From Alphaproteobacteria bacterium (lineage in GTDB: Bacteria > Pseudomonadota > Alphaproteobacteria > Caulobacterales > Hyphomonadaceae), in assembly GCA_018830285.1 (NCBI GenBank), contig JAHJSB010000048.1:1-64000 (forward strand): a stretch of DNA of 64,000 bases. The letters run 5' to 3'. The position numbers were made by a program, and so were the translations under genes. The notes below the pieces were generated by a model, which did not search any database, was not told the DNA's origin, and was given only the letters and a program-made list of their open reading frames with translations. This document shows positions 1 to 9,350 of the stretch, piece by piece. Positions within the stretch are counted from its first letter, which is position 1. Each line of letters starts with the position of its first letter.

Positions 1-7
1 GAGACCC

Positions 8-379
8 ATGGCGACCTATTACACAGAAGACCATGAGTGGATCAGCGTCGAGGGCGACACTGGCCGGGTGGGCATCACGGCCTATGCGGCCGGGCAACTG
101 GGCGATGTCGTGTTCGTCGAGACGCCGGAAGCCGGAACGAAAGTGAAGAAGGGCGACGACATGGCTGTTGTCGAGAGCGTCAAGGCGGCGTCTGACGTCT
201 ATGCGCCCGTCAGCGGCGAAGTGGTCGAGGCGAACGCCGCCCTGGCCGATGCGCCGGAGACCGTGAACGAGAGCCCCGAAGGCGAGGGCTGGTTCTGCGT
301 GATCAAACTGTCCGACAGCGGAGAGCTGGACGGCTTGATGGACGAAGCCGCCTATACTGAATTCTGCAAGGGACTTTAG
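8..379 (+). CDS. gcvH: Glycine cleavage system H protein
   Basis: This is the lipoyl carrier protein of the glycine cleavage complex. It shuttles the aminomethyl group from the P protein to the T protein and is reoxidised by the L protein. At 123 residues it has the usual family length. The lipoyl hairpin is visible as [14 protein letters not shown], with Lys59 as the attachment site. The start codon follows a short GAGACCC leader at the window edge, so an upstream gene, probably gcvT, is likely just outside. The P-protein genes follow on the same strand after a 136-bp gap that holds a long inverted repeat. Family assignment is secure. Confidence 0.97.
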   Translation: MATYYTEDHEWISVEGDTGRVGITAYAAGQLGDVVFVETPEAGTKVKKGDDMAVVESVKAASDVYAPVSGEVVEANAALADAPETVNESPEGEGWFCVIKLSDSGELDGLMDEAAYTEFCKGL

Positions 380-399
380 ACAACCGCTGCTCTGCAGCG

Positions 400-486
400 C
401 TCATCCTGAGCGAAGTCGAAGGATAAGAGCGTGGGCAGCGCAGACATCAAGCCAACACCTCGTCCTTCGACTTCGCTCAGGATGAG
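400..486. repeat. Perfect 24-bp inverted repeat (REP-like) between gcvH and gcvPA
   Basis: Positions 400-423 and 463-486 are exact reverse complements, separated by 39 bases. The arm contains CTGAGCGAAGTCGAAGGA, a word I recognise as a common intergenic repeat in many GC-rich proteobacteria. It could fold into a long stem in the gcv transcript. There is no T run, so it is not a classical terminator. Whether it is mobile, a protein-binding site or an mRNA stabiliser cannot be told from one copy. Confidence 0.8.
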
Positions 487-515
487 GTGTTCCGAAAGAA
501 AGAGACGAGAGAGAC

Positions 516-1859
516 ATGAGATACCTTCCCCTCACGGACGACGACCGCAAGGCCATGCTGGACGTGATCGGCGCGAAATCAGTCGATGATTTCTACGCGG
601 ATGTGCCGGAAAGCGCCCGGCTCGGCGGCAAGGTGGCCGGCCTGCCGGACCATCAGGGGGAGCTGGCGGTGGAGCGGCATCTCTCGAAGCTGGCCGCGAA
701 GAACCGGTCGGCCTCGTCCGGGCCGTTCTTTGTCGGCTGCGGCGCCTACAAGCACCATATCCCGGCCAGCGTGGACATGGTGATCCAGCGGTCTGAATTC
801 CTGACGACCTATACGCCCTACCAGCCTGAAATCGCGCAGGGTACGCTGCAGAGCCTGTTTGAATTCCAGACGCAGGTGGCGGCGCTGACGGCGATGGATG
901 TGGCGAATGCGTCCATGTATGACGGCTCGACGGCGTGCGCCGAGGCGGCCGTGATGGCCTGCCGCGTGACGCGCCGGAAAAAGGTGGTCCTGTCCGGCGG
1001 CCTGCATCCGCATTATGCGGCAGCAACGAAACTGCTCTGCGAGGCGCAGGGACTGGACGTCGTGCACCTGGCGGTCGCGGTCGATGGCGAGATGGCGCTG
1101 GCCGATGCGGTGGATGAAGAAACAGCCTGCGTGATCGGGCAGAGCCCGAACATTTTCGGCACGGTGACGGACATGTCCGGCGTCGCGGACGCAGCGCATG
1201 GCAAGGGCGCGCTGTTCGTGTCCGTGTTCACCGAGGCGGTGGCGCTCGGACTTGTGACGCCTCCGGGCGAAATGGGCGCGGACATTGCCGTGGGCGAAGG
1301 CCAGTCGATCGGCGTGCCGCTCGGCTTTGGCGGGCCCTATGTCGGCCTGTTTGCGTGCACGGAAAAACTGGTGCGCCAGATGCCGGGACGGTTGTGCGGC
1401 GAGACGGTGGACGCTGACGGCAAGCGCGGCTTTGTGCTGACGCTGTCGACTCGCGAGCAGCATATTCGCCGCGATAAGGCGACATCGAATATCTGTACCA
1501 ATTCCGGACTCTGTGCGCTGGCCTTCACCGCGCACATGACGCTGCTGGGCGACAAGGGATTGCGCGGCCTCGCGCTGCTGAACCACGAGGCGGCGTGCGA
1601 CCTGGCCGACGCGCTGGAAGCAGTGCCGGGCGTGGAAATCCTGACGCCGCGTTTCTTCAATGAGTTTGCGTTCCGTACGCCAATGAACGCGGAAGCCGTG
1701 CTGGCCATGCTGGACGAGGCCGGTATTGTCGGCGGCGTACGCGCGAGCCGCCTGTTCCCGGGCGAGCATATGGGTGATGTCATCGTCTGCGCGGCCACCG
1801 AGTGCACGACGCCGGAAGATATTGAAGCCTATGCGGCTGCACTGAAGGAGATTGTCTGA
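516..1859 (+). CDS. gcvPA: Glycine dehydrogenase (decarboxylating) subunit 1
   Basis: This is the N-terminal half of a split P protein, the pyridoxal-phosphate enzyme that decarboxylates glycine and loads the aminomethyl group onto lipoyl-GcvH. At 447 residues it matches the two-subunit form rather than the fused ~950-residue form. The start [15 protein letters not shown] is typical of the family. It contains the conserved stretches [26 protein letters not shown] and [16 protein letters not shown]. It carries no PLP lysine; that is in subunit 2. Its TGA overlaps the ATG of gcvPB by one base (TGATG), which implies translational coupling. Confidence 0.97.
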   Translation: MRYLPLTDDDRKAMLDVIGAKSVDDFYADVPESARLGGKVAGLPDHQGELAVERHLSKLAAKNRSASSGPFFVGCGAYKHHIPASVDMVIQRSEFLTTYTPYQPEIAQGTLQSLFEFQTQVAALTAMDVANASMYDGSTACAEAAVMACRVTRRKKVVLSGGLHPHYAAATKLLCEAQGLDVVHLAVAVDGEMALADAVDEETACVIGQSPNIFGTVTDMSGVADAAHGKGALFVSVFTEAVALGLVTPPGEMGADIAVGEGQSIGVPLGFGGPYVGLFACTEKLVRQMPGRLCGETVDADGKRGFVLTLSTREQHIRRDKATSNICTNSGLCALAFTAHMTLLGDKGLRGLALLNHEAACDLADALEAVPGVEILTPRFFNEFAFRTPMNAEAVLAMLDEAGIVGGVRASRLFPGEHMGDVIVCAATECTTPEDIEAYAAALKEIV

Positions 1860-3430
1860 TGACCATGAACACGCAAGGCCGCCCGACGGCGCCGACATCC
1901 TCTTCCGTATCCGACATCGAGACGGTGTCCGGCTCGCGGGGCCTGTTGCAGGCTGAGGGGCTGATCTTCGAGATCGGGACAGCTGAGACGACCGGCGTTG
2001 ACCTGCCGGCGCCGAAGAACCGGACGGGCCGCCTCGGCGGCGTCGCGCGCAAGGTGGCGACCGGCCTGCCGGGCCTGTCGGAGCCGGAAATGGTGCGCCA
2101 TTACATGCGCCTGTCGCAGAGGAATTATGCGATCGACCTCGGCTTCTTCCCGCTGGGCAGCTGCACGATGAAGCACAATCCGCGCCTCAACGAGAAGATG
2201 GCGCGCCTGGCCGGATTTGGCGACATCCACCCGATGCAGCCGCAGGCGACGGTGCAGGGCGCGCTGGAACTGATCGACGAGCTGGCGACCTGGCTGAAGA
2301 CGCTGACCAACATGCCCTTCGTGGCGATGAGCCCGAAGGCGGGCGCGCATGGCGAGCTGGCGGGCATGCTGGCGATCCGGCAGGCGCTGATCGCGCGCGG
2401 CGAGGGCGAGACGAGGAAGCGCGTGCTGGTGCCCGCCTCGGCGCATGGTACGAACCCGGCGACGGCGGTGCAGTGCGGCTTCATCGTCGACGAGATCAAG
2501 GCGAATGCGCGCGGGCGGGTCGACATGGACATGCTGCGCGAGAAGCTGAAGCATACGGATGACGTGGCCGGCATCATGCTGACCAATCCGAACACGTGCG
2601 GCCTGTTCGAGACCGACATCAAGGAGATTGCCGACCTGATCCATGCGGCTGGCGGCTATTTCTATTGTGACGGCGCGAACTTCAACGCCATCGTCGGTCG
2701 TGTGCGGCCGGGCGACCTGGGCGTCGATGCGATGCACATCAACCTGCACAAGACCTTCTCCACGCCGCATGGCGGCGGTGGGCCGGGCTCGGGCCCGACC
2801 GTGCTGTCGGCAGCGCTGGCGCCCTATGCGCCCGTGCCTTTCGTGGTGAAGAACGGTGATGGCGTGTTCAGCCTTGTGGAAGATGTAGACGGCGAGGCGA
2901 GCGAGAGCTTTGGCCGCATGGTCGCCTTCCATGGCCAGATGGGCATGTTCGTGCGGGCGCTGGCCTATATTCTCAGCCATGGCGCGGACGGATTGAAACA
3001 GGTGGCCGAGGACGCCGTGCTGAACGCGAACTATATCGCGGCGAAGCTGAAGCATGTGATGACGCCGGCTTTTGAAGGCTATTGCATGCATGAGGCGCTG
3101 TTCTCGGACGCGTTCACGGCCGACGGCATCGAGACGCTCGACATCGCCAAGGCGCTGATCGACGAGGGCTATCACCCGATGACCATGTACTTCCCGCTAG
3201 TGGTGCATGGCGCGATGCTGATCGAGCCGACCGAGACCGAGAGCAAGGCGACGCTCGACCAGTTCTGCGCCTCGCTGGAGAGCATTGCGCGGCGGGCGGC
3301 ACAGGGCGATGAGACGCTCAAAGGGGCGCCTTACCTTGCGCCGATGCGGCGGCTCGACGAGACGCGGGCGGCGCGCAAGCCGGTGCTGAAATGGACAGCG
3401 CCTGCAGCCGATACGGTCGCGGCGGAATAG
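1859..3430 (+). CDS. gcvPB: Glycine dehydrogenase (decarboxylating) subunit 2
   Basis: This is the PLP-binding half of the split glycine decarboxylase. The Schiff-base lysine is Lys298 in INLHKTFSTPHGGGGPGSGP, followed by the glycine-rich phosphate-binding loop. The 523-residue length is normal for subunit 2. LGSCTMKHNPR near residue 100 and HGTNPATA near residue 195 are further family signatures. It is the last gene of the visible gcv operon. The next gene is convergent, starts 9 bp downstream at its 3' end, and no clear terminator is seen between them. Confidence 0.97.
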   Translation: MTMNTQGRPTAPTSSSVSDIETVSGSRGLLQAEGLIFEIGTAETTGVDLPAPKNRTGRLGGVARKVATGLPGLSEPEMVRHYMRLSQRNYAIDLGFFPLGSCTMKHNPRLNEKMARLAGFGDIHPMQPQATVQGALELIDELATWLKTLTNMPFVAMSPKAGAHGELAGMLAIRQALIARGEGETRKRVLVPASAHGTNPATAVQCGFIVDEIKANARGRVDMDMLREKLKHTDDVAGIMLTNPNTCGLFETDIKEIADLIHAAGGYFYCDGANFNAIVGRVRPGDLGVDAMHINLHKTFSTPHGGGGPGSGPTVLSAALAPYAPVPFVVKNGDGVFSLVEDVDGEASESFGRMVAFHGQMGMFVRALAYILSHGADGLKQVAEDAVLNANYIAAKLKHVMTPAFEGYCMHEALFSDAFTADGIETLDIAKALIDEGYHPMTMYFPLVVHGAMLIEPTETESKATLDQFCASLESIARRAAQGDETLKGAPYLAPMRRLDETRAARKPVLKWTAPAADTVAAE

Positions 3431-3438
3431 GCGTCCAT

Positions 3439-4809
3439 TCAGTTTGGCGCGGGCGTGCGGCGCGATGCGTCAAACATTTTTCCGCGCCATGTCCGGAACA
3501 TGCGGACCATCGGCCTTTCGACATAGTTGTAGCTCAGCAGCGACAGCCAAATGGATGCGCCCACGCAGACAAGCGTGTAGATGACATTGTCGAGCAGGCC
3601 GGGGTGACCAACCCTGAACACGGGGGCAAGCGGCTCGATCTTGCCCAGGGCGTGGAAGACGAGGCGTAGCGCGACGATGACGATCGTGTGTATGAGATAC
3701 AGCGAATAGGAGGCATCGCCGATCCGCACGAACCACGCCTTCACGGTGCCAAGCGGAGGGCCGAGCGCACGGATGGCCTGAGGGCGGACCTGTCCGCCGA
3801 GCCAGCCTGCCCAGAGGGTTGCCAGCATGGCGAGCGCGCCGACAGACACGGCCAGGATCGTTCCTCCCCGCCGCAGGGCGATCGGACTTGTATCGACGGT
3901 GCCATAGAGCTGGAACACAATGACGCAGACCGCGCACCCGATAGCTGCCGGGACCAGCCAGGCCATGCGGTCAGCCATCTCCAGCGTGACAATGCCGTAA
4001 ATGAGCACTGTGCTGGGTATGCCGTACAGGAGGACGCGACCCCATTGCAGGGTGTGCTCCGTTTCGACGCCCTGTATGCACAGGGCGGCGCACAGGGCGA
4101 GGGCGGAAAGGAGCGTGATGCTGCCAGGGCGCCATGCCAGGCCGGATGTCACGATGAGCCCCGTCGCGGCACCGAGGATGAATTCCATGGTCATGGGGAA
4201 GAAGACGAGCGCCGACAGGTCGACGGCCCGAGGACCGGACAATCCGAACATGGACCCCGCAACGACGGCAATGCCCCATGCCAGCAACAGGGCGGGCCAC
4301 CACGTCTTGCTGGCGAGCAGGAACAGCGAGAAGACGAGGTAGAAGTAGACCTCGTGAACGAGGGTCCAGCCGACGGCGAGCACAGGGTCGTCTGCCTGTG
4401 GCAGAAGGGCGAAGGATTTCAGGACGTAGGGCACGGTCGGCTCGGCGTGTCCGAAGGCCGGCCAGCCTTCGCCATAACCGCCCAGTCCATGGAGGCCGAC
4501 CATGTAGATCGTCGTGATGCCTGCGAAGAACCACCAGATCGGGTAGACCCGGGTCAGCCGGGCGAACAGGAAGTCTGCGGCTGTGCGCATGCCGCGCGGC
4601 TGATTTGTCGTCACGAATACCATGATGAAGCCGGAGATGACGAAGAACAGGTCCACGCCGGCGAACCCGTTCGTCACGATTCCTGTGAGCCATGACGGTT
4701 CCGAGCCGCCGTTGGCGGCTATGCTGCGGAATTCCTGAGCACGCGTATGATAGAATACAACCAGCAGCGCCGCGAGGCCGCGCAGAATCTGGATGGACTG
4801 TAGTTTCAT
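3439..4809 (-). CDS. Acyltransferase 3 family membrane protein (OafA-like)
   Basis: This is a polytopic inner-membrane acyltransferase of the OafA/YrhL type, which O-acylates surface sugars or other exported substrates. The start at 4809 (MKLQSIQILRGLAALLVVFYHTR) was chosen because the family begins with this RGLAAL..V...H motif; the longer frame adds an unrelated dozen residues. About ten hydrophobic segments follow, including NGFAGVDLFFVISGFIM, the second family signature, and a late SYSLYLIHTIVIV helix. It is 456 residues long. There is no glycan biosynthesis cluster nearby, so the substrate is unknown. It is convergent with gcvPB. Confidence 0.9.
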   Translation of the reverse strand: MKLQSIQILRGLAALLVVFYHTRAQEFRSIAANGGSEPSWLTGIVTNGFAGVDLFFVISGFIMVFVTTNQPRGMRTAADFLFARLTRVYPIWWFFAGITTIYMVGLHGLGGYGEGWPAFGHAEPTVPYVLKSFALLPQADDPVLAVGWTLVHEVYFYLVFSLFLLASKTWWPALLLAWGIAVVAGSMFGLSGPRAVDLSALVFFPMTMEFILGAATGLIVTSGLAWRPGSITLLSALALCAALCIQGVETEHTLQWGRVLLYGIPSTVLIYGIVTLEMADRMAWLVPAAIGCAVCVIVFQLYGTVDTSPIALRRGGTILAVSVGALAMLATLWAGWLGGQVRPQAIRALGPPLGTVKAWFVRIGDASYSLYLIHTIVIVALRLVFHALGKIEPLAPVFRVGHPGLLDNVIYTLVCVGASIWLSLLSYNYVERPMVRMFRTWRGKMFDASRRTPAPN

Positions 4810-4949
4810 GCCGTCCTCATGCCCGGTTCCCGCAATTGACAGCAAGAAGTTTTACAATTGTAGCAATCGGGTAACGCTGTTGCCAGACTTTGAACACATC
4901 CTGATGATTTCATTAGCCGGAATAACGTAGACCCCCCATATCACCCAGA

Positions 4950-5303
4950 ATGGCTGACGACGAAGCGAACCCGATGACCGAAACTGCCTCCCTGCCGCCC
5001 CAAAGGCCGGCTGCCCCCCTCCGTTCCGGCTTTAACACCGCGTTCCGTCAGCTCCTCGCCCTGATCGGCCTGTTGATGATCGCCTTGTCGATTCCGATCG
5101 GCATCGTGACACCGCTGATTCCGATCGGCCTGCCATTCGGTATCCTGGGCGTTATCCTGTTGGGCCGAAACTCTGTCTGGGGACATCGCTGGATGGAAAG
5201 CGTGCTGAAGCGCCACCCTGATGTCGAACGGTTTGCGCCCAACTGGCTGATGAAGCTGGTTTTTGCCCGCGAAAAGAACGTTGCGCCGCCGCGCAAGCGC
5301 TGA
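4950..5303 (+). CDS. Small two-helix membrane protein
   Basis: This is a 117-residue protein with one long hydrophobic hairpin (about residues 32-72) containing the repeated pattern IPIGIVTPLIPIGLPFGILGVILLGRN. A basic tail ending in PPRKR follows. The hairpin with its central Pro-Ile-Gly turns resembles the small putative transmembrane PGPGW proteins, but the exact motif is not present, so I do not assign a family. An alternative start is the Met at residue 9 (MTETASL). It precedes the amidohydrolase pair by 80 bp. Function is unknown. Confidence 0.7.
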   Translation: MADDEANPMTETASLPPQRPAAPLRSGFNTAFRQLLALIGLLMIALSIPIGIVTPLIPIGLPFGILGVILLGRNSVWGHRWMESVLKRHPDVERFAPNWLMKLVFAREKNVAPPRKR

Positions 5304-5383
5304 ACACGCCGCCCCCCTTGCCGCAGAGGCAAATCTGAGCACAAATAGCCCCGTAATCACTACAGCGAGCGGGGCTGACACAG

Positions 5384-6781
5384 ATGAACCGAATTTCCCT
5401 GGCGGGCCTGTCGTGCCTTGCCCTGATTCTGGCCGCATGCGGTGGCTCGGACAAGGCTGACAGCAAGGACAATATCACGGTTCCCAAGGACCCGTTCCCC
5501 TCGACCTATGCGCCTTACCCGAACCCGTCCGTGTTTATTGCGAACGCCACGATCATTGATGGTACGGGCGCGCTGATCGAAAAGGGTGGCCTTCTTATCG
5601 AGGATGGCAAAGTGTCGGCAATCGGCAAGGACCTGACCGCGCCGGGCGATGCCAAGGTGATCGATGCCGCCGGACGCTGGGTGACGCCCGGCATCGTCGA
5701 CAATCACAGCCATCTCGGCGTCTATCCCTCGCCGGGCGTCAGCGCGCATGGCGACGGCAATGAGATTTCCGGGCCAGTGACCGCCGAGGTCTGGTCCGAG
5801 CACGGCATCTGGCCGCAGGACCCCGGTTTCACGCGGGCGCTGGCGGGCGGGATTACGTCGCTGCAGGTGCTGCCGGGCAGCGCGAACCTGTTCGGCGGGC
5901 GCGGTGTGACGCTGAAGAATGTTCCCAGCCGCACCGTGCAGGGCATGAAGTTCCCCGGCGCGCCCTACACGCTGAAAATGGCCTGCGGCGAGAACCCGAA
6001 GCGGGTCTATGGCAGCGGCAACTATCCCGGCGGCTCGCCCTATTCGCGCATGGGAAAAGTCGCCGGCTATCGCGAGTCGTGGATCCGGGCCGCTGACTAC
6101 AAGCGCAAATGGGAAAAGTACGAGAACGAAGGCGGTGATGCGCCGATGCGCGACCTGGAGCTGGACACGCTGAAAGGCGTGCTTGACGGCGACATCCTCG
6201 TTCACATGCACTGCTATCGCGCCGACGAGATGGCGCAAGTCATGGATATCTCGAAGGAATTTGGCTACAAGGTGACTGCCTTCCACCACGCCGTCGAATC
6301 CTACAAGATTGCCGACAAGCTGGCGGAATATGGTGCCTGTTCGTCGATGTGGGCCGACTGGTGGGGCTTCAAGATGGAAGCCTATGACGGCATCAAGGAA
6401 AACATCCCGATGGTGCACAAGGCCGGTGCCTGCGCCATCGTGCATTCCGACAGCGATATCGGCATCCAGCGCCTCAACCAGGAAGCCGCCAAGGCCTGGG
6501 CCGACGGCAAGAAGATCGGCATCAACATTCCCGAGGAAGAGGCGTGGCAATGGTTGTCGCTGAACCCGGCCAAATCACTCGGCATTGACGGCAAGACCGG
6601 CAGCCTCGTGCCCGGCAAGATGGCCGATGTGGTCGTCTGGTCCGGCAATCCGTTCAGCGTCTACACCAAGGCCGACCAGGTCTTCGTGGATGGTGCCCTG
6701 ATGTATGATCGCAGCGATGCGGCCAACCGGCCCGTGATGGATTTCGAACTCGGCCAGCCCGGTGAAGGAGACCTGAAATGA
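5384..6781 (+). CDS. Amidohydrolase-family lipoprotein (metal-dependent hydrolase)
   Basis: This is an imidazolonepropionase/dihydroorotase-like hydrolase exported as a lipoprotein. The lipobox LILAAC puts the lipidated cysteine at residue 19. The TIM-barrel metal ligands appear in order: GIVDNHSH (His108, His110), HMHCYR, FHHAVESYK and a late HSDSDIG aspartate. The C-terminal strand KMADVVVWSGNPFSV is typical of the superfamily. It has 465 residues. The substrate is unknown; relatives hydrolyse cyclic amides, dipeptides or xenobiotics. The stop overlaps the start of the next amidohydrolase (ATGA), and the two probably act together in the periplasm. Confidence 0.92.
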   Translation: MNRISLAGLSCLALILAACGGSDKADSKDNITVPKDPFPSTYAPYPNPSVFIANATIIDGTGALIEKGGLLIEDGKVSAIGKDLTAPGDAKVIDAAGRWVTPGIVDNHSHLGVYPSPGVSAHGDGNEISGPVTAEVWSEHGIWPQDPGFTRALAGGITSLQVLPGSANLFGGRGVTLKNVPSRTVQGMKFPGAPYTLKMACGENPKRVYGSGNYPGGSPYSRMGKVAGYRESWIRAADYKRKWEKYENEGGDAPMRDLELDTLKGVLDGDILVHMHCYRADEMAQVMDISKEFGYKVTAFHHAVESYKIADKLAEYGACSSMWADWWGFKMEAYDGIKENIPMVHKAGACAIVHSDSDIGIQRLNQEAAKAWADGKKIGINIPEEEAWQWLSLNPAKSLGIDGKTGSLVPGKMADVVVWSGNPFSVYTKADQVFVDGALMYDRSDAANRPVMDFELGQPGEGDLK

Positions 6782-8058
6782 GCGTGCGCCATATTGCCAG
6801 CCTGATCGCCGTGGCTGCGTGCCTTGCGCTGCCCGTGCTTGCCGCGCCGGTCGCTATTGTCGGCGGAAATGTCTGGACAGGAACAAGCCAAGGCACGATT
6901 CCGAGCGGGATTGTCGTGATCGACAAGGGGCGGGTTGTCTCGGTGAGCAAGGCAGGATCGCCCGTGCCGCTGGAGGCGACCGTCATCGATGCCACCGGAA
7001 AATGGGTCAGCCCGGGTTTTATTTCCGCCTTCTCGCGCACTGGCATCGTGGAAGTCGATGCCGAAGACGCGACCGATGACACGTCGGCAGGCAGCTCCGA
7101 CTATTCCGTGGCGCTGGACGCGGCGGATGGATTCAATCCGGATTCGACCGCTGTAGCCGTGACGCGCGTCGAAGGGGTCACGCGGATTGTCGTGGCACCT
7201 GAGGCCAGTTCGAACCTGTTTGCCGGTCAGGGCTTTGTCGCTGACACAAGCGGCGGCGTCGATACCGAGATTTCGCGCAAGGCCTTTCTCCTGATATCGC
7301 TGGGCGACCACGGCGCCGCGCTGGCGGGTGGTTCGCGTCCGGCAGCCTGGGCGCAGTTCCGTGCCGCGCTGGACGATGCGGGTGCCTATCCGGCCCGATA
7401 CTTCACCGGCAATGACGGCACGGCGCTTGGCCGGGCGGATGCCGAGGCGCTGGGGCCAGCGGCACGGGGGGAGCAATTGATCCTGATCGAAGCGCACAAG
7501 GCCAGTGATCTCAACGCAATCATGGACTTTGCCGCAGCGAACCCGGGCCTGAAGATTGCCATTGTCGGGGCCGATGAGGGGTGGCGCGTGGCGCCGCGGC
7601 TGGCGAGATCCGGTATTCCCGTGATCGTCGATGCCTTTTCAAACCTGCCGGCCAGTTTCGAGCAACTCGGCGCTACGGCAGAAAACGCGTCTCGCATGAT
7701 GGATGCCGGCGTGACAATCGCGATTTCGCATCTCGGTGATTCCAGCCATCAGGCCCGCCTGGCGGTCCAGGTGGCCGGCAATGCGGTGGCCAATGGCATG
7801 TCGCACGATGATGCGATGAAAGCGCTGACGACGGCGCCGGCAGAGATATTCGGACTTCAGGGCCTCGGCGTGATCGGCCCGGGCGCCCGCGCAGATATCG
7901 TGGTCTGGGATGGCGATCCGCTGGAAATCACGTCCAATCCGGACGTTGTGATGATTGATGGGGACGTCCAGTCCCTGACAACGCGCCAGACCGAATTGCG
8001 CGATCGCTATCTGAAGCTCGATGAGCGCACCCGGCCGCTCGCGTACGTGAAACCCTGA
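6778..8058 (+). CDS. Amidohydrolase-like protein lacking the HxH metal motif (likely pseudoenzyme)
   Basis: This is a secreted paralogue of the gene just upstream, with signal peptide ending near LPVLAAP (residues 1-23). The barrel start aligns as WVSPGFISAFSRTG where the neighbour has WVTPGIVDNHSH. Both metal-binding histidines are replaced, by Phe85 and Arg87. The C-terminal GARADIVVWDGDPLEI strand is intact. With 426 residues the fold looks complete, so this is not a decayed gene. I infer a non-catalytic partner of the preceding enzyme. The two genes overlap by 4 bp, which fits a stoichiometric pair. Confidence 0.88.
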   Translation: MSVRHIASLIAVAACLALPVLAAPVAIVGGNVWTGTSQGTIPSGIVVIDKGRVVSVSKAGSPVPLEATVIDATGKWVSPGFISAFSRTGIVEVDAEDATDDTSAGSSDYSVALDAADGFNPDSTAVAVTRVEGVTRIVVAPEASSNLFAGQGFVADTSGGVDTEISRKAFLLISLGDHGAALAGGSRPAAWAQFRAALDDAGAYPARYFTGNDGTALGRADAEALGPAARGEQLILIEAHKASDLNAIMDFAAANPGLKIAIVGADEGWRVAPRLARSGIPVIVDAFSNLPASFEQLGATAENASRMMDAGVTIAISHLGDSSHQARLAVQVAGNAVANGMSHDDAMKALTTAPAEIFGLQGLGVIGPGARADIVVWDGDPLEITSNPDVVMIDGDVQSLTTRQTELRDRYLKLDERTRPLAYVKP

Positions 8059-8171
8059 CAGGCAGCGCTGTTCAACTCCCATAAATCCTTGGCGGCCTAG
8101 GATGGTCGCCATACGTGCTTTTTTTCCTTTGCCGCATGGTTGCCGCAAATGTGGACAAAAGTTCAGTCGGG

Positions 8172-8921
8172 ATGGTTTTGTCGATGTGGCTTGCACTACT
8201 CATGGCGTTTTCGCTGGTGACCGGAACCGGTCCGATGGACTCGGCTTTGTCGGCGACCGAGGCTCCGAAAACGCTGCGCGCTGCCTTTACCGTGGAACTG
8301 GAGAGCGACCGGGCCAAGCGTGTCTATGCCTTTGACCCGCGCAAAGCGGGCGCTGAACGCTGGCAAGTGCTCGACTGGCAAGGTGAAGATGACGAACTGG
8401 AGGAAGTGGCTGCCAACTGGGCCGCCGAGGCCGCGCCTGACGGGCGGCTGTTCCCGGATGACCTGCGCGCGAGCCTGGGTAGCAGCGTCCAGGTCGATGA
8501 TCGGGGGCATGCCTGGCAAATCTCATTCCGGCATACGCCGTCCAAGAATGATGGCGAATTCGACGTATGGGCGGCCGAACGGCTGCAGGCGACAGCCTGG
8601 CTGGATCCGGTCGGTGAACGGTTCCTGCGGATCGACTATTCGCTGCCTCAGCCGGTTGCCGGGCCGGAAGGTGGCCGCCTGACGATGTATAACCAGAGTT
8701 ATTTCCTGCGAACCGAGCCGCGCTGGGGCATGAGCTATGTGTCCGGGTTTTCAGTCGAGCTGGAGGCGCGGGCAGCGTTCCGGAAAATCGAACGGCGCTA
8801 TTCAGCAACCATTGTGAATGCCGAGTTCTTCTTCGCCAGTGTCCAGGCGCAGCGGGATTTCGAGCGCGGCAAAGCAGCCAAACCCACATTGATGACTGGA
8901 TTGGATGGCCCGGCGCGTTAG
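8172..8921 (+). CDS. Hypothetical secreted protein
   Basis: I do not recognise the family. The frame is open from 8115. I placed the start at 8172 (MVLSMWLALLMAFSLVTGTG) because it gives a clean signal peptide, but 8136 and 8115 are also possible and no start has a strong ribosome site. The mature part of about 225 residues is rich in aromatic and acidic residues and contains no recognisable catalytic motif. Repeated beta-like stretches such as QATAWLDPVGERFLRIDYSLPQ suggest an all-beta periplasmic domain. It lies 10 bp upstream of the DUF1489 gene on the same strand. Confidence 0.65.
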   Translation: MVLSMWLALLMAFSLVTGTGPMDSALSATEAPKTLRAAFTVELESDRAKRVYAFDPRKAGAERWQVLDWQGEDDELEEVAANWAAEAAPDGRLFPDDLRASLGSSVQVDDRGHAWQISFRHTPSKNDGEFDVWAAERLQATAWLDPVGERFLRIDYSLPQPVAGPEGGRLTMYNQSYFLRTEPRWGMSYVSGFSVELEARAAFRKIERRYSATIVNAEFFFASVQAQRDFERGKAAKPTLMTGLDGPAR

Positions 8922-8931
8922 TCTTCAGGCC

Positions 8932-9348
8932 ATGACGATTCACATGGTGAAACTGTGCGTGGGCGCCGATACGATCGAAGACCTCGCTGACTGGCAGACG
9001 CGGCTGTTGCAGCGCCTCGACCATCCCGTCCATCACACCCGCATGGCGCCGAAGCGAGCGGAGGAAATGCTCGACGGCGGTTCGATCTATTGGGTGATCA
9101 AGCGGGCGATCCGGGTGCGCCAGCAGATCATTGATATCCGCGCGATCCAGGATGATGAAGGCCGCGCCATGTGCGAGCTGGTGTTTGACCCGAACCTGGT
9201 GCGAACCTATGCGCAGGCCAAGCGCCCGTTCCAGGGCTGGCGCTACCTGAAGCCGACAGACGCCCCGCGCGACCTGAAGACCGGTGAGGCGGCGCTGGAC
9301 ATTCCGCCCGATCTTGATGCCGCGCTGAAGCAGGCCGGCGTCTGGTAG
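8932..9348 (+). CDS. DUF1489 family protein
   Basis: This is a conserved alphaproteobacterial protein of unknown function. The start at 8932 (MTIHMVKLCVGADTIEDLADWQ) matches the invariant N terminus of the family; the open frame starts 27 bp earlier. At 138 residues it has the normal length. Family landmarks visible are HHTRMAPKR, GSIYWVIKRAIRVRQQI and the C-terminal FQGWRYLKPTDAPRDL. It has no signal peptide or membrane helix, so it is cytoplasmic. The family is usually a single-copy housekeeping gene, which supports the view that this part of the window is core chromosome. Confidence 0.9.
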   Translation: MTIHMVKLCVGADTIEDLADWQTRLLQRLDHPVHHTRMAPKRAEEMLDGGSIYWVIKRAIRVRQQIIDIRAIQDDEGRAMCELVFDPNLVRTYAQAKRPFQGWRYLKPTDAPRDLKTGEAALDIPPDLDAALKQAGVW

Positions 9349-9350
9349 TC

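Noticed and set aside
579-1898. 439-codon open frame on the minus strand opposite gcvPA
   Set aside because: It lies entirely over gcvPA, is rich in Arg/His from GC-rich antisense codons, has no family motif and no ribosome site.
1829-3175. 448-codon minus-strand frame opposite gcvPB
   Set aside because: It is an antisense shadow of a secure gene, with His/Arg-rich composition and no domain.
3688-4695. 335-codon plus-strand frame opposite the acyltransferase
   Set aside because: The minus-strand reading has clear membrane helices and family motifs; this frame is a low-complexity shadow.
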